The notes under the pieces: generated by a model | What the model was told of the DNA's origin: nothing | The model's database searches: none | The model's input: only the letters and a program-made list of their open reading frames with translations | Position numbers and translations under genes: made by a program | From: an uncultured Rhodospirillaceae bacterium | GTDB lineage: Bacteria > Pseudomonadota > Alphaproteobacteria > Rhodospirillales > Magnetospirillaceae | Direction of reading: 5' to 3' | Assembly: GCA_937887565.1 (NCBI GenBank) | Contig: CALABS010000056.1 | Span: forward strand, 1-18,325 | DNA length: 18,325 nucleotides | Shown: piece after piece, positions 5,864 through 13,137 of the stretch | Position numbering within the stretch: the first letter of the stretch is position 1 | Layout of the letters: the number at the start of each line of letters is the position of its first letter

Positions 5864-6277
5864 ACCACTGCGGCGATCAGGAGTTGAAACTTCCTGGCAC
5901 GGGAGACGGCCGGCGGCGGATGATCGCCACGGGAAAGCGCCAAAGATTGACGGTGATGATCGTCGTCGGGGGCTCCTGACGTTCCCGCCGTGGTTGGAGT
6001 CGCCCTGCACCCGGAAGCGGCTCCTGCCGTCGCCAGCCTTGCAGGAGGAAGGCACGTCGCGGGAGATGCGCCAGGGATCGACGGTCGTCAGACTCGAGAC
6101 TCCGCAGGAGGCTCGATTCACGAGAGCCCGGCGCGCGGGCTCGTCCGCGCGGGCGCCAGTTTCATTTGTAACGAAGGACCGCGGCACCCTTTGAGACAGC
6201 AGGAGCGGCAGCTGGGACACGATCAAGCGCGTTCTCGTGGGCCATCGCGGATGGCATCTCGAAGAACCATGAGCGGG
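5864..6277. other. Intergenic stretch without recognised features
   Basis: About 410 bases between the 66-aa regulator and the end of the opposite-strand XRE gene. Open frames cross it on both strands, but their compositions are Arg/Ser/Pro-rich shadows without domain signatures. I see no strong repeat, RNA gene or terminator. Confidence 0.4.
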
Positions 6278-6565
6278 TCAACCATGCTTTTGCCGCGACG
6301 GACTGGACACGTCCTGCTGCGCGGCCGGCATGCCTTCCGGCTGATCGACCAGCATGACGCCAAGCCCGCGGGCCGACGACAGGAAGATGACGCCGTGCTC
6401 CTCCAGCGCCTTGCGCACGGCATCACGGGTCGTGTCCCGCACATCAAGGCGGTCCGACTCCAGCCGCTTCAGGGCGGTCAAGGCGACCAGAGCCGTATCC
6501 GCCAGCGTCTCCTGGGTCCAGCCGAGGAGCGCCCGTGCCGCCCGTATTTGCCTGGGTGTGATCAT
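6278..6565 (-). CDS. XRE-family HTH regulator, 95 aa
   Basis: A 95-aa regulator: MITPRQIRAARALLGWTQET starts the HTH, followed by VALTALKRLESDRLDVRDTT, then VRKALEEHGVIFLSSARGLG. The C-terminal HGVIFL...GLGVML strand is the same accessory element seen in the regulators at 10989 and 13138. The ATG at 6565 has no clear Shine-Dalgarno, so translation may be from a short or absent leader. A perfect palindrome 43 bases upstream (6608-6622) is a candidate autoregulatory operator. No co-transcribed partner is evident. Confidence 0.78.
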   Translation of the reverse strand: MITPRQIRAARALLGWTQETLADTALVALTALKRLESDRLDVRDTTRDAVRKALEEHGVIFLSSARGLGVMLVDQPEGMPAAQQDVSSPSRQKHG

Positions 6566-6607
6566 TGCAGATCACATTCCCGATGCTCGCGCCCGCCGCT
6601 ACAAAAA

Positions 6608-6622
6608 CGACTATTCTAGTCG
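6608..6622. promoter_or_regulatory. Operator-like palindrome CGACTA-TTC-TAGTCG
   Basis: A perfect inverted repeat with 6-bp arms and a 3-nt centre, in the AT-rich part of the region upstream of the minus-strand XRE gene. It is probably an operator for that gene and could also affect the plus-strand gene at 6798. Confidence 0.4.
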
Positions 6623-6797
6623 CATCAGAGGCCTGAAGGGGATACACTCTCCGGCTGCAGCGATCCGCCGCCTTTTCCCGGCCGCAGGGTGGCGAGGGAG
6701 GGGCCGCATCGCCGTCCCGCCTCGTCACCGGCCTTGTCCAGCCGCGCGCGGCGACAAACGCCTGGGAAAAGCCGACAACGGTGTGGAGGACAGGGCG

Positions 6798-7040
6798 ATG
6801 CGGCGTGTCTGGGAATTGGCCGCCTTGGTGACGCGCTACGACCGGTGCATGAACGACGGCGACGCCTTGACGCCCACCGACCTGCCCGCCGCGGTGGAGA
6901 GCTATTGGCAGGCGGCGGCCATCAAGGAGCTGATCTACGACGAGACGGCGCGCTTCGGCGTGCCCCTGCCGTACACCGGCTGCTGGCAGGGCGATCTGCG
7001 GACCGTGCAGGCCTTCATTGCCGGAGGCGGCTGGCAGTAG
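6798..7040 (+). CDS. Hypothetical protein, 80 aa
   Basis: I do not recognise this protein. It begins MRRVWELAALVTRYDRCMND and ends LRTVQAFIAGGGWQ. It has no signal peptide or membrane segment, and a balanced amino-acid composition unlike the Arg/Pro-rich shadow frames around it. GGAGGA lies 7 bases before the ATG, which supports translation. Two Cys (residues 17 and 62) and several Trp are present, but no known motif. It is flanked by long intergenic regions and has no operon partner. Confidence 0.6.
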   Translation: MRRVWELAALVTRYDRCMNDGDALTPTDLPAAVESYWQAAAIKELIYDETARFGVPLPYTGCWQGDLRTVQAFIAGGGWQ

Positions 7041-7248
7041 ATGGCCGAAACCTCTCATCACTTTCTTTTCCCAACGCCTCGCTCCATGCAGACCACGGCC
7101 CGGTCGAACCGACACCTCTGCCGGATGTATCGGCTCAAAACGATGGTGCGTTGCTCGCCGTCCTCCGGCGAGACCGCGGCGAGACGGTGTTCGGCGGTGT
7201 CCTGGCGGCGCTCAATGGTCGGCCCGAACGGGGGTGACGCGGTGACCG

Positions 7249-7298
7249 CCGGCGTGCGGCCGGCGTGCGGCCGGCGTGCAGCCGGCGTGCAGCCGGCG
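7249..7298. repeat. Four tandem 11-bp repeats (CCGGCGTGCRG) plus a partial fifth
   Basis: Units lie at 7249-7259, 7260-7270, 7271-7281 and 7282-7292, then CCGGCG at 7293-7298. The first two end CGG and the last two CAG. The period is close to one DNA helical turn. The array ends 39 bases before the response-regulator start. The remaining part of the 7041-7336 gap shows nothing else. Confidence 0.75.
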
Positions 7299-7336
7299 CG
7301 GAATATCATACGCGGATAAGCATGAGGACAACCACC

Positions 7337-7717
7337 ATGGCCAGCGATACACCCGTCCATGTCCTCGTCGCCGACGACGAGGTGCTGGTCGCCTGGGCGC
7401 TGCGTTCCATCCTGGAAGAGGCCGGCTACCGGGTCACCGTCGCCCACGATGGCGAGCAAGCGCTCGCCCTTCAGGCCAGGGATCCCGCCGACGTGCTGCT
7501 GACCGATCTCCAGATGCCCCGCCTGGACGGGCAGGGATTGATCCGCGTGCTGCGGGCCGAGCACCCCATGTTGCCGGTGATCGTGATGACGGGCGCCCCC
7601 GACCCCAGCAGCTTCGCGGACCTGCGCGGCGCGGCGGCCGGCACCATTATCATGGTCAAGCCGGTCGGCTCCCAACCGGTTCTGACAGCCCTCCGAAACC
7701 TGCTTGGGGTGCGGTGA
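7337..7717 (+). CDS. Single-domain response regulator (CheY-like receiver)
   Basis: A 126-aa receiver domain with no output domain. Acidic residues at 13-14 (VADDE), the phospho-acceptor Asp57 (LLTDLQMP), Thr85 (VIVMTG) and Lys108 (MVKPV) are all in the normal places, so it should be phosphorylatable. It probably relays a signal by protein contact rather than by binding DNA. The ATG at 7337 has GAGGA 8 bases upstream. An in-frame ATG at 7322 is less well supported. No histidine kinase is in the window, so it is an orphan. It is followed 128 bases later by a MucR-type gene. Confidence 0.9.
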   Translation: MASDTPVHVLVADDEVLVAWALRSILEEAGYRVTVAHDGEQALALQARDPADVLLTDLQMPRLDGQGLIRVLRAEHPMLPVIVMTGAPDPSSFADLRGAAAGTIIMVKPVGSQPVLTALRNLLGVR

Positions 7718-7845
7718 CCGCATCGGGGGCCGGTGTGCCGGCAAGATGATCGAGAACCACACAGCCACTATGAAATTGTGGATTCTTGGCTGCCGGAACC
7801 GTTCCATACCGTCCCGTGCAACGCCAACGCGGAGCGTTCCGAACC

Positions 7846-8250
7846 ATGACCGATGTGATCACACAGACTGCCAGGATCGTGGCCGCTTATGTCCGAAACC
7901 ACCCTGTCGGCGTGGATGAGGTGCCGCTCCTGATCGCGACCGTACGCGGGATCCTGGAAACCCTTGGTACGCCCGAGGAACCGCGGCACTTTGAACGGAA
8001 GCCGGCGGTGCCGATCCGCCGCTCGGTGACGCCCGACTGCATCGTCTGCCTGGAAGACGGCAAGAGGCTGAAGATGCTGAAACGCCACCTGCGAACCGTC
8101 TACGGCATGACGCCGGAGGAGTACCGGGCGCGCTGGAACCTGCCGGACAACTATCCGATGACCGCTCCGAACTACGCGGCGTCCCGCTCCGCGCTCGCCA
8201 AGGCGCGGGGACTCGGCCGAACCGGACGGCGACCGAAGAACGCAAGGTGA
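7846..8250 (+). CDS. MucR/Ros-family transcriptional regulator
   Basis: A 134-aa regulator of the MucR/Ros family, which in Alphaproteobacteria controls exopolysaccharide, motility and virulence genes by binding AT-rich DNA. The N-terminal part (residues 1-50, TARIVAAYVRNHPV) is the family's oligomerisation region. The zinc finger reads CIVCLEDGKRLKMLKRHLRT, followed by MTPEEYRARWNLPDNYPM and NYAASRSALAK. Cys65, Cys68 and His81 are present, but the second His expected at about 85 is Val (HLRTVYGM). Zinc binding may therefore be altered or absent, as is known for some family members. GGAG lies 11 bases before the ATG. The gene ends 40 bases from the convergent diguanylate cyclase gene. Confidence 0.9.
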   Translation: MTDVITQTARIVAAYVRNHPVGVDEVPLLIATVRGILETLGTPEEPRHFERKPAVPIRRSVTPDCIVCLEDGKRLKMLKRHLRTVYGMTPEEYRARWNLPDNYPMTAPNYAASRSALAKARGLGRTGRRPKNAR

Positions 8251-8255
8251 CAGGC

Positions 8256-8273
8256 GTCGCCGGAACAGGCGAC
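8256..8273. terminator. Small hairpin between convergent genes
   Basis: GTCGCC-GGAACA-GGCGAC forms a 6-bp stem in the 40-base gap between the MucR-type gene and the diguanylate cyclase gene. It is placed as a bidirectional terminator but has no U-tract. Confidence 0.35.
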
Positions 8274-8290
8274 GGGTCGGCGGCGGCTGA

Positions 8291-10249
8291 TCAGGCCGCA
8301 CCGCTGCCGCAAGCGGGATGTGAAGCATCCCCGCATCCCTGAAGCACCACCCGGTTCTTGCCGGTGCGCTTCGCCTCGTACAGCGCGACGTCCGCCTGCC
8401 GGATCGCCTCCTCGGGCTCCAGCGCGGCCGCCGCCCACACCGACACACCGGCCGAGCAGCCGACCCGCACGGGCCGGCCGGCGATGACCGCACTCTGCCC
8501 CACCGTCGCGACGATGCGCTCGGCCAGGGCCAGCGTGCCGCATGCCGTCCCGCAGGCCGACGGAACCAGCACGGCGAACTCGTCGCCGCCCAGCCGCGCC
8601 ACGAAATCGCCGTCGCGCAGGCAACTCCGGAGCCGGCCGGCGACGATCCGCAGCAGCTCGTCGCCTGCGGGGTGCCCCAGCGTGTCGTTGACCGCCTTGA
8701 AGTCGTCGAGGTCGAGCAGCATCACTGCCTGCCGGGCGCCGTCCGCCGCCGCCCCGGTCAAAGCCGTCAGGCGCTCGGTCAGGTAGGCGCGGTTCGGCAA
8801 CCCGGTCAGCGGGTCGTGGTTGGCGGCGTACCGGGCGCGGTCCTTCTCCGCCTCGGCCGCCCGGTGGGCGGCCTGCACCAGCAGTTCGCGCTCCCGGCGC
8901 TCGGTCACGTCGGTCATCATGCCGACCATGCGCAGCGGCTCCCCGTCGGCACCGAACTGCGCCCGGCCGCGGACGAACAGCCAGCGCCAGGAGCCGTCCT
9001 TGTGGCGCACGCGACATTCCGCCTCAACCTGCTCGGAGCGCCGCTCCAGGTGCGCCTGCACGGCGGCCCGGAGGACCGGGGCATCCGCCGGGTGCAGGAG
9101 GTCCCAGAACTCCCGCGAGTCGTCGCCCATCTCGTGGTCGGCCAAGCCGTACAGCGCCTTCATCCGGGTCGTCCGGCGGACCTTGTTGGTGCGGAGATCC
9201 CAATCCCAGATGCCGTCCGCCGTGGCGGCCACCGCCATATCGAAGCGCTCCTCGCTCTCGCGCACCGCTCGCAGCGCGTCGCGCAGGGCGTCGGCCTCGC
9301 GGCGCGCGGCGCGCAGGACGAGGACGCTGAGCGCCAGGCTGAGCGCCACGCCGCCGCCGCCCACCCCCCAGACCAGCAGGGTCCGCGACCACCAGGGGGC
9401 GAACAGCGCGTCCAGCGGCCGGCCGGCGATCACCACCAGCCCCTCCGGGTCGAGGCGGCGGAAGGCGTACAGGCGCGCGACCCCGTCGATCGGGGAAACG
9501 TGTTCATAGACCCCCGCCTCCTCGGTCAAGCGCTCATGAACATAAGAGCCCTCCGGCCAGCCCTTGGGCGGCTCGGCGGCGGGCAGCGGAGCACGCACGA
9601 CGACATCGCCGTTCAGCTTCCGGATGGCGACCGAGGCGTTCTCATCGCCGGCGATGCGGCGGTAGAAGTCGGCGAACCGGTCGGCAGGCACCCCGGCCAC
9701 CACGATGCCGCGGAAGGTGCCGGAGGGATCCTCCAGGCGCCGGGACACGACGAAGAAGAAGCCGCCGGTCACCCGCCCCCAGATGAGCGGGCTGAGGAAC
9801 AGCCGCTCGCCGGCCCTGGCCGCCTGGAAATACTCCCGGTCCGCCACGCTGAGGCGGCCCAGCCTCTCCTCGGCGGTGGAGAACACCGCGTCGCCGCGCT
9901 CATCGTACACCCACAGGGAATCGACACCGTCGGCGTCCCGAAGCATCGCCCGTAGGGCCTCCCGGTCGGCATCCGCCGCTTCGGGGGTCGGCAGCGGCCG
10001 GCCGGCGAAATGGTCAGCGACCCGCCCGAGCAGCATGACGTCGGTCCGGATCACCGCCCGGACGTGCTCGGCCACCAGGATGGTGCGCTGGTCCAGCTCC
10101 CGCTCCGCGTGCAGGCGGGTGGTCCGGTGATCGATGATGATGGTGGCGCTCACGGCGATGATGGTGACGGCGACCGCCGATCCGACCAGCGCGGCAACGA
10201 GGCTTCGTATGTTGGCCGTCAAAGGATCCTGACTCTCGCGCCCGAACAT
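8291..10249 (-). CDS. Membrane diguanylate cyclase: Cache sensor, PAS and GGDEF domains
   Basis: A 652-aa inner-membrane enzyme that makes cyclic di-GMP from two GTP. Membrane helix 1 is at about residues 17-39. A periplasmic Cache-type sensor covers about 40-285, with features such as LWVYDERGDAVFST and ADREYFQAARAG. Membrane helix 2 is at about 290-313. A PAS domain covers about 335-452 (ATADGIWDWDLRTNKVRRT, DGSWRWLFVRGR). The GGDEF domain covers about 475-640 and includes NHDPLTGLPNR, metal site LLDLDDFK (Asp513 first) and the signature GGDEF at 554-558. An RxxD inhibitory site (Arg545-Asp548) lies five residues upstream, so feedback inhibition is likely. The sensor family probably detects a small ligand outside the cell. 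It is transcribed alone, convergent with the MucR-type gene. AGGA just before ATG gives a short spacing. Confidence 0.93.
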   Translation of the reverse strand: MFGRESQDPLTANIRSLVAALVGSAVAVTIIAVSATIIIDHRTTRLHAERELDQRTILVAEHVRAVIRTDVMLLGRVADHFAGRPLPTPEAADADREALRAMLRDADGVDSLWVYDERGDAVFSTAEERLGRLSVADREYFQAARAGERLFLSPLIWGRVTGGFFFVVSRRLEDPSGTFRGIVVAGVPADRFADFYRRIAGDENASVAIRKLNGDVVVRAPLPAAEPPKGWPEGSYVHERLTEEAGVYEHVSPIDGVARLYAFRRLDPEGLVVIAGRPLDALFAPWWSRTLLVWGVGGGGVALSLALSVLVLRAARREADALRDALRAVRESEERFDMAVAATADGIWDWDLRTNKVRRTTRMKALYGLADHEMGDDSREFWDLLHPADAPVLRAAVQAHLERRSEQVEAECRVRHKDGSWRWLFVRGRAQFGADGEPLRMVGMMTDVTERRERELLVQAAHRAAEAEKDRARYAANHDPLTGLPNRAYLTERLTALTGAAADGARQAVMLLDLDDFKAVNDTLGHPAGDELLRIVAGRLRSCLRDGDFVARLGGDEFAVLVPSACGTACGTLALAERIVATVGQSAVIAGRPVRVGCSAGVSVWAAAALEPEEAIRQADVALYEAKRTGKNRVVLQGCGDASHPACGSGAA

Positions 10250-10327
10250 GATTCCTATGGTTGCGGACCTTATCCGGTTTTCTCTTGGAGATCACTTGCC
10301 GAAGACGCGGAGGAGGCACGAAGCACG

Positions 10328-10945
10328 CTACGCTTCCTTTGCGGTCAGCGCGGTCAGGTCGGCGAGAACGCCGCGGATGAAGTCCCAGGGATAGCCGTCG
10401 GCGTCGGGTTCCAGCTCGCTCCATTCGGTGGCGATGGCGAGCTTGGCGATCACGCCGGGGATCGACCGTGCGGGCGTGCGGGACGCGGTCCGGAGCAACT
10501 CGTCCACCCGCCGGTCGGCGGCGGCCTCCCGCTCCATGGCACTGGTGAGACCGACCGCCACCGCCTCGGCGTCCCAGCGCGCCTGCGCGGCGGCAAGGTC
10601 GCGCTTCAGCCGTCGGCGCAGGGAGCGGGTGGCCGGTGCTGTCCCCAGCACCCGGTCGATCTGGCGGGCGTCCGTGGCGACGACCGAAGGGCGCCCCGGG
10701 CCATCGAGGGGGATCTCGACACGGGGAAAGCCGATCTTCTCGGCCAATTCCCGTTCCAAGCGCTGAGCCTCGTGGCACAGCCGCTGCGAGGAGGCAAAGG
10801 TTTCTCGCCAATCCTTCCAGAGCAGGATGAGTGGGTCGGTGTCCTGACTCTCTCTCAAAGTAGAGGTCAGTAGACGAGCAGCGGCAGCGATGCTCCCTCT
10901 CTGGGATGCGCGACTCATCTTCGGCGCTCGCGTCCTTGGAGACAC
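10328..10945 (-). CDS. Unrecognised protein, copy A of a duplicated module, 205 aa
   Basis: I do not recognise a named domain. The predicted product is soluble and mostly helical, with a basic N-terminus (SPRTRAPKMSRASQR). Blocks shared with copy B at 12278 are LILLWKDWRETF, SQRLCHEAQRLERELAEKIG, VEIPLDGPGRP, ARQIDRVLGTAPAT, RRRLKRDLAAA, AAADRRVDELLRTA, and a C-terminal VIAKLAIATEW with YPWDFIRGVLADL. I start it at GTG 10945, just after AAAGGAGGTGAC. Copy B begins with GTG after a similar site and the N-termini align. ATG 10918 is the alternative. It is divergent from an XRE regulator that is itself paralogous to the regulator beside copy B. A role in a regulator-plus-effector pair is inferred, not shown. 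Confidence 0.75.
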   Translation of the reverse strand: MSPRTRAPKMSRASQRGSIAAAARLLTSTLRESQDTDPLILLWKDWRETFASSQRLCHEAQRLERELAEKIGFPRVEIPLDGPGRPSVVATDARQIDRVLGTAPATRSLRRRLKRDLAAAQARWDAEAVAVGLTSAMEREAAADRRVDELLRTASRTPARSIPGVIAKLAIATEWSELEPDADGYPWDFIRGVLADLTALTAKEA

Positions 10946-10955
10946 GTCACCTCCT

Positions 10956-11003
10956 TTGCGGCTTTCGACGCAACTGATATGATGCAAAATGACATTGATA
11001 ATG
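10956..11003. promoter_or_regulatory. Divergent control region of module A
   Basis: On the plus strand TTGCGG (10956-10961), 16 bases and TATGAT (10978-10983) form a good promoter, placing the start of transcription at about 10990, at or next to the ATG at 10989. This suggests a leaderless message. A small palindrome CATT-GAT-AATG lies at 10993-11003. The region is clearly more AT-rich than its surroundings. Confidence 0.4.
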
Positions 11004-11294
11004 ACACCACAAAAAATGACTGATGCCAAGAATAATGTTATTTCCCCCGCGCAATGTCGTGCTGGGCGGGCTTTGGTGCGGATGAACCAGCAGAGCCTTG
11101 CGCAGGCTGCGGAGGTTTCGACGAAGACCGTAGCCGACTTTGAGCGGGAGATTGAGCGCCAGCTCAATGTCCGGACCCTGCGCGCGATCCGTGCCGCGCT
11201 GGAGGCTGCCGGCGTGGAGTTCATCCCAGAGAACGGCAGCGGTGAAGGGGTTCGGTTCAAGAAGGATCGGCCGCAGGAGACGAACGTCATTTGA
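10989..11294 (+). CDS. XRE-family HTH regulator of module A
   Basis: A 101-aa regulator. The HTH begins SPAQCRAGRALVRMNQQSLA, then AAEVSTKTVADFEREIERQL, then RAIRAALEAAGVEFIPENGS and GEGVRF. The AGVEFIPxNGxGxGVRxxK tail is shared with the module B regulator at 13138. In-frame ATGs lie at 10989, 11001 and 11016, none with a Shine-Dalgarno. I give the first because the predicted promoter would start transcription there, but 11016 is closer to the homologous start. It is divergent from the unrecognised protein at 10328, so it is probably that gene's repressor. Its stop overlaps by 8 bases the end of the convergent XRE gene at 11287. Confidence 0.78.
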   Translation: MTLIMTPQKMTDAKNNVISPAQCRAGRALVRMNQQSLAQAAEVSTKTVADFEREIERQLNVRTLRAIRAALEAAGVEFIPENGSGEGVRFKKDRPQETNVI

Positions 11295-11736
11295 CCACGC
11301 CCTCGACCGCGCCCACCGTCGCCTTGACCAAATCGAAGATCCCCCGGCGCACGCGCGTGTCCTTGATCCGGTAGTAGCATTTCACCAGTTCCAGCGTCTC
11401 CCGCCGCCCCATCGGTGGCGTTTCGAGATCGGGCGGCTCAGAGGCACGGGGCGCCGCATCCGGCATATCGTCGAAGAAGAAGCTGACCGGCACGTCGAGC
11501 ACATCCGCCAACTGCCAGAGCCGTGACGCGGCGATGCCGTTGGCGCCGTGCTCGTACTTCTGGATTTGTTGGAAGGTCAGGCCGACCCTCCGGCCCAGTT
11601 CGGTCTGTGACAGGCCGAGCAGCGTGCGGCGCAGCCGCAGCCGTCCACCCACGTGGGTATCCACCGTGTCCAAGCCGGTCCCAGCCTTCGGCCTGCGACC
11701 ACGCCCTTTGTGTCTCGCCTCTGATACGACGTCCAT
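11287..11736 (-). CDS. XRE-family HTH regulator, 149 aa
   Basis: A 149-aa regulator of an abundant alphaproteobacterial XRE type. A basic N-terminus is followed by DTHVGGRLRLRRTLLGLSQT, then LTFQQIQKYEHGANGIAASR, LWQLADVLDVPVSFFFDDMP, and a C-terminal helical region ending LVKCYYRIKDTRVRRGIFDL. The ATG at 11736 has AGGAG 8 bases upstream. An ORF extending to 11850 lacks such a site. The family often controls development, stress or nitrogen-related genes, but the target here is unknown. It is divergent from another XRE gene at 11892 with a 155-bp shared upstream region. It is not closely related to the regulators of the duplicated module. Confidence 0.87.
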   Translation of the reverse strand: MDVVSEARHKGRGRRPKAGTGLDTVDTHVGGRLRLRRTLLGLSQTELGRRVGLTFQQIQKYEHGANGIAASRLWQLADVLDVPVSFFFDDMPDAAPRASEPPDLETPPMGRRETLELVKCYYRIKDTRVRRGIFDLVKATVGAVEGVVK

Positions 11737-11842
11737 GAAGTCTACTCCTGCATCGCGCCTTCGGCTACGGGATGCGACCATGCCCTTTCTCGCGTGCCGG
11801 CTGTGCAGCATGGACCGTAGCGCGCATGCTCTCAAGAAAATG

Positions 11843-11870
11843 TTACTCATAGTCTGTAGACCAATAGGCT
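11843..11870 (+). promoter_or_regulatory. Possible promoter and operator of the XRE gene at 11892
   Basis: TTACTC (11843-11848), a 16-base spacer and TAGGCT (11865-11870) form a partial promoter. A small palindrome GTCT-GT-AGAC (11852-11861) lies in the spacer, a natural place for an autorepressor to bind. Confidence 0.3.
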
Positions 11871-11891
11871 ACACGCGGGCTAGCTGCCCGG

Positions 11892-12104
11892 ATGGATATC
11901 CGCAAGCAGGTCGGGCTCAACGTTCAGCGGATCAGGCGCACGCGCGGCTGGTCGCAGGAGGAGCTTGCCTTCGAGTCGGGGCTGCACCGCACCTACATCA
12001 GCGGCATCGAGCGCGGCGCCCGCAACCCGACGATCACAGTGCTGAAGGAATTGGCCGACGCGCTCGGTGTCCCACCGTCCATGTTGCTGGAGCCGGCAGC
12101 ATAG
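11892..12104 (+). CDS. Minimal XRE-family HTH regulator, 70 aa
   Basis: A 70-aa protein that is a single XRE HTH: MDIRKQVGLNVQRIRRTRGW, then SQEELAFESGLHRTYISGIE, then RGARNPTITVLKELADALGV. It has the classic order of Cro/C1-type repressors and resembles restriction-modification controller proteins in size and pattern, but no methylase or endonuclease gene is adjacent. There is no clear Shine-Dalgarno before the ATG. It is divergent from the 149-aa XRE gene. It is about the same type as the QseC-like regulator at 3518. Confidence 0.82.
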   Translation: MDIRKQVGLNVQRIRRTRGWSQEELAFESGLHRTYISGIERGARNPTITVLKELADALGVPPSMLLEPAA

Positions 12105-12277
12105 AAGCACTCTGAACAGCCATAGTGCAATGCGCCCTGGAAAGTCTGGCAGTACGGCAATTTGTTTCTCAGACTGCGCGGCGGTACGCCCGACCTTCGT
12201 CACGATGGCGGTATTCCATTTTCATCCTGATTAACGCCGTGCTCATTGTGATTGTCGCGCCATGGTCGGCAACCGGC

Positions 12278-12916
12278 TCAGCCGGGCGGCGCTGGATTCT
12301 GGAGTTCCGCTGCCAGGGTAACGAGGTCGGACAGCACGCCGCGCAGAAACGGCCAGGGAAGATCGTCGCCCTCCGGTTCCCGCTCTCCCCATTGCTCGAT
12401 GACGGCGAGCTTGGCGATCGCGCCCATCAGCGAGTGGGCCGGCGTCGCGGCGGCGATGCGCAGCAGTTCATCGACGCGGCGGTCGGCGGCAACCTCCGAC
12501 CGGATGGCCTCCGTGAGCCCACAGGCAGCGGCTTCGGCGTTCCAACGGGCACGCGCCGCCCCCAGAGCGCGTTTCAGGCGGCGGCGTTGCGCCAATGTCG
12601 CCGGGGCCGTGCCCAGCACCCGGTCGATCTGGCGCGGATCCGTTGCCCGGACCATCGGCCGTCCAGGATCGTTCATCGGTATCTCGACGGCCGGCAAGCC
12701 GATGCGGTCGATCAGTTGACGTTCCAGCCGCTGCGACTCACGGCAGAGTCGCTCCGACAGAGGAAAGGCGGCCCGCCATTCCCTCCAGAGAACGAGGAGA
12801 GGCTCCGCGGCATTCCCATCCAGGGTAGCGTCCAGGACCTGGGTCGCCGCGGACAGGGTGGCGCGGCGGCCCGCCTTGCTCGTCCTTGCTCTTGGCGTGC
12901 GTGATTCCCGTGGCAC
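12278..12916 (-). CDS. Unrecognised protein, copy B of a duplicated module, 212 aa
   Basis: A paralogue of the protein at 10328, by eye about half identical along the whole length. Matching blocks include LLVLWREWRAAF, SERLCRESQRLERQLIDRIG, VEIPMNDPGRP, PRQIDRVLGTAPAT, RRRLKRALGAARARWNAEA, VAADRRVDELLRIA and, near the end, AIAKLAVIEQW with LPWPFLRGVLSDL. No enzyme motif or membrane segment is visible. The length of conserved helical blocks suggests a structural or DNA/protein-binding role. Translation is taken from GTG 12916, preceded by GGGAGGAG. It is divergent from the XRE gene at 13138, repeating the layout of module A. The C-terminus is a little longer than in copy A. Confidence 0.75.
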   Translation of the reverse strand: MPRESRTPRARTSKAGRRATLSAATQVLDATLDGNAAEPLLVLWREWRAAFPLSERLCRESQRLERQLIDRIGLPAVEIPMNDPGRPMVRATDPRQIDRVLGTAPATLAQRRRLKRALGAARARWNAEAAACGLTEAIRSEVAADRRVDELLRIAAATPAHSLMGAIAKLAVIEQWGEREPEGDDLPWPFLRGVLSDLVTLAAELQNPAPPG

Positions 12917-13049
12917 GGTCGCTCCTCCCCATTCCGGCTGGGTCAGCCAGTGTCGCTTCGGCGCCCGACTCGCACAAAGGCTCGGGCCTACCGGCCAGGG
13001 CACCCGCGGCATGCCTAAGCGAAGCAAAGCTTCCGACATCTCCATTCAA

Positions 13050-13130
13050 GTGCGTATTTTGCGCACCTATGCGTATTACACGCAAGCGTATTTTTCGTTT
13101 CCTTGCGCTTTCTGCGCACCTGCTTACCAT
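13050..13130 (+). promoter_or_regulatory. Repeat-rich divergent control region of module B
   Basis: Direct repeats of GCGTATT occur at 13052, 13071 and 13086, and of TGCGCACCT at 13060 and 13113. Two inverted pairs overlap them: GTGCG with CGCAC (13050-13066) and TGCGT with ACGCA (13070-13084). TTGCGC (13103-13108), 16 bases and TACCAT (13125-13130) form a promoter whose start would fall at the ATG at 13138, again pointing to a leaderless message. This looks like a cluster of regulator binding sites. Confidence 0.5.
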
Positions 13131-13137
13131 CCGGCAC

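Noticed and set aside
5492..6226. Minus-strand frame of 244 codons across the gap and the 66-aa regulator
   Set aside because: Composition is Arg/Ser/Pro-rich without domains, and it covers the plus-strand HTH gene that has a good ribosome site.
7249..7298. CRISPR-like array
   Set aside because: The 11-bp units are directly adjacent with no spacers, so this is a simple tandem repeat.
8672..9955. Plus-strand open frame of 427 codons
   Set aside because: It lies opposite the diguanylate cyclase, whose GGDEF, PAS and Cache signatures are unmistakable.
11892..12104. Restriction-modification controller protein
   Set aside because: Size and HTH pattern fit, but no methyltransferase or endonuclease gene lies next to it in this window.
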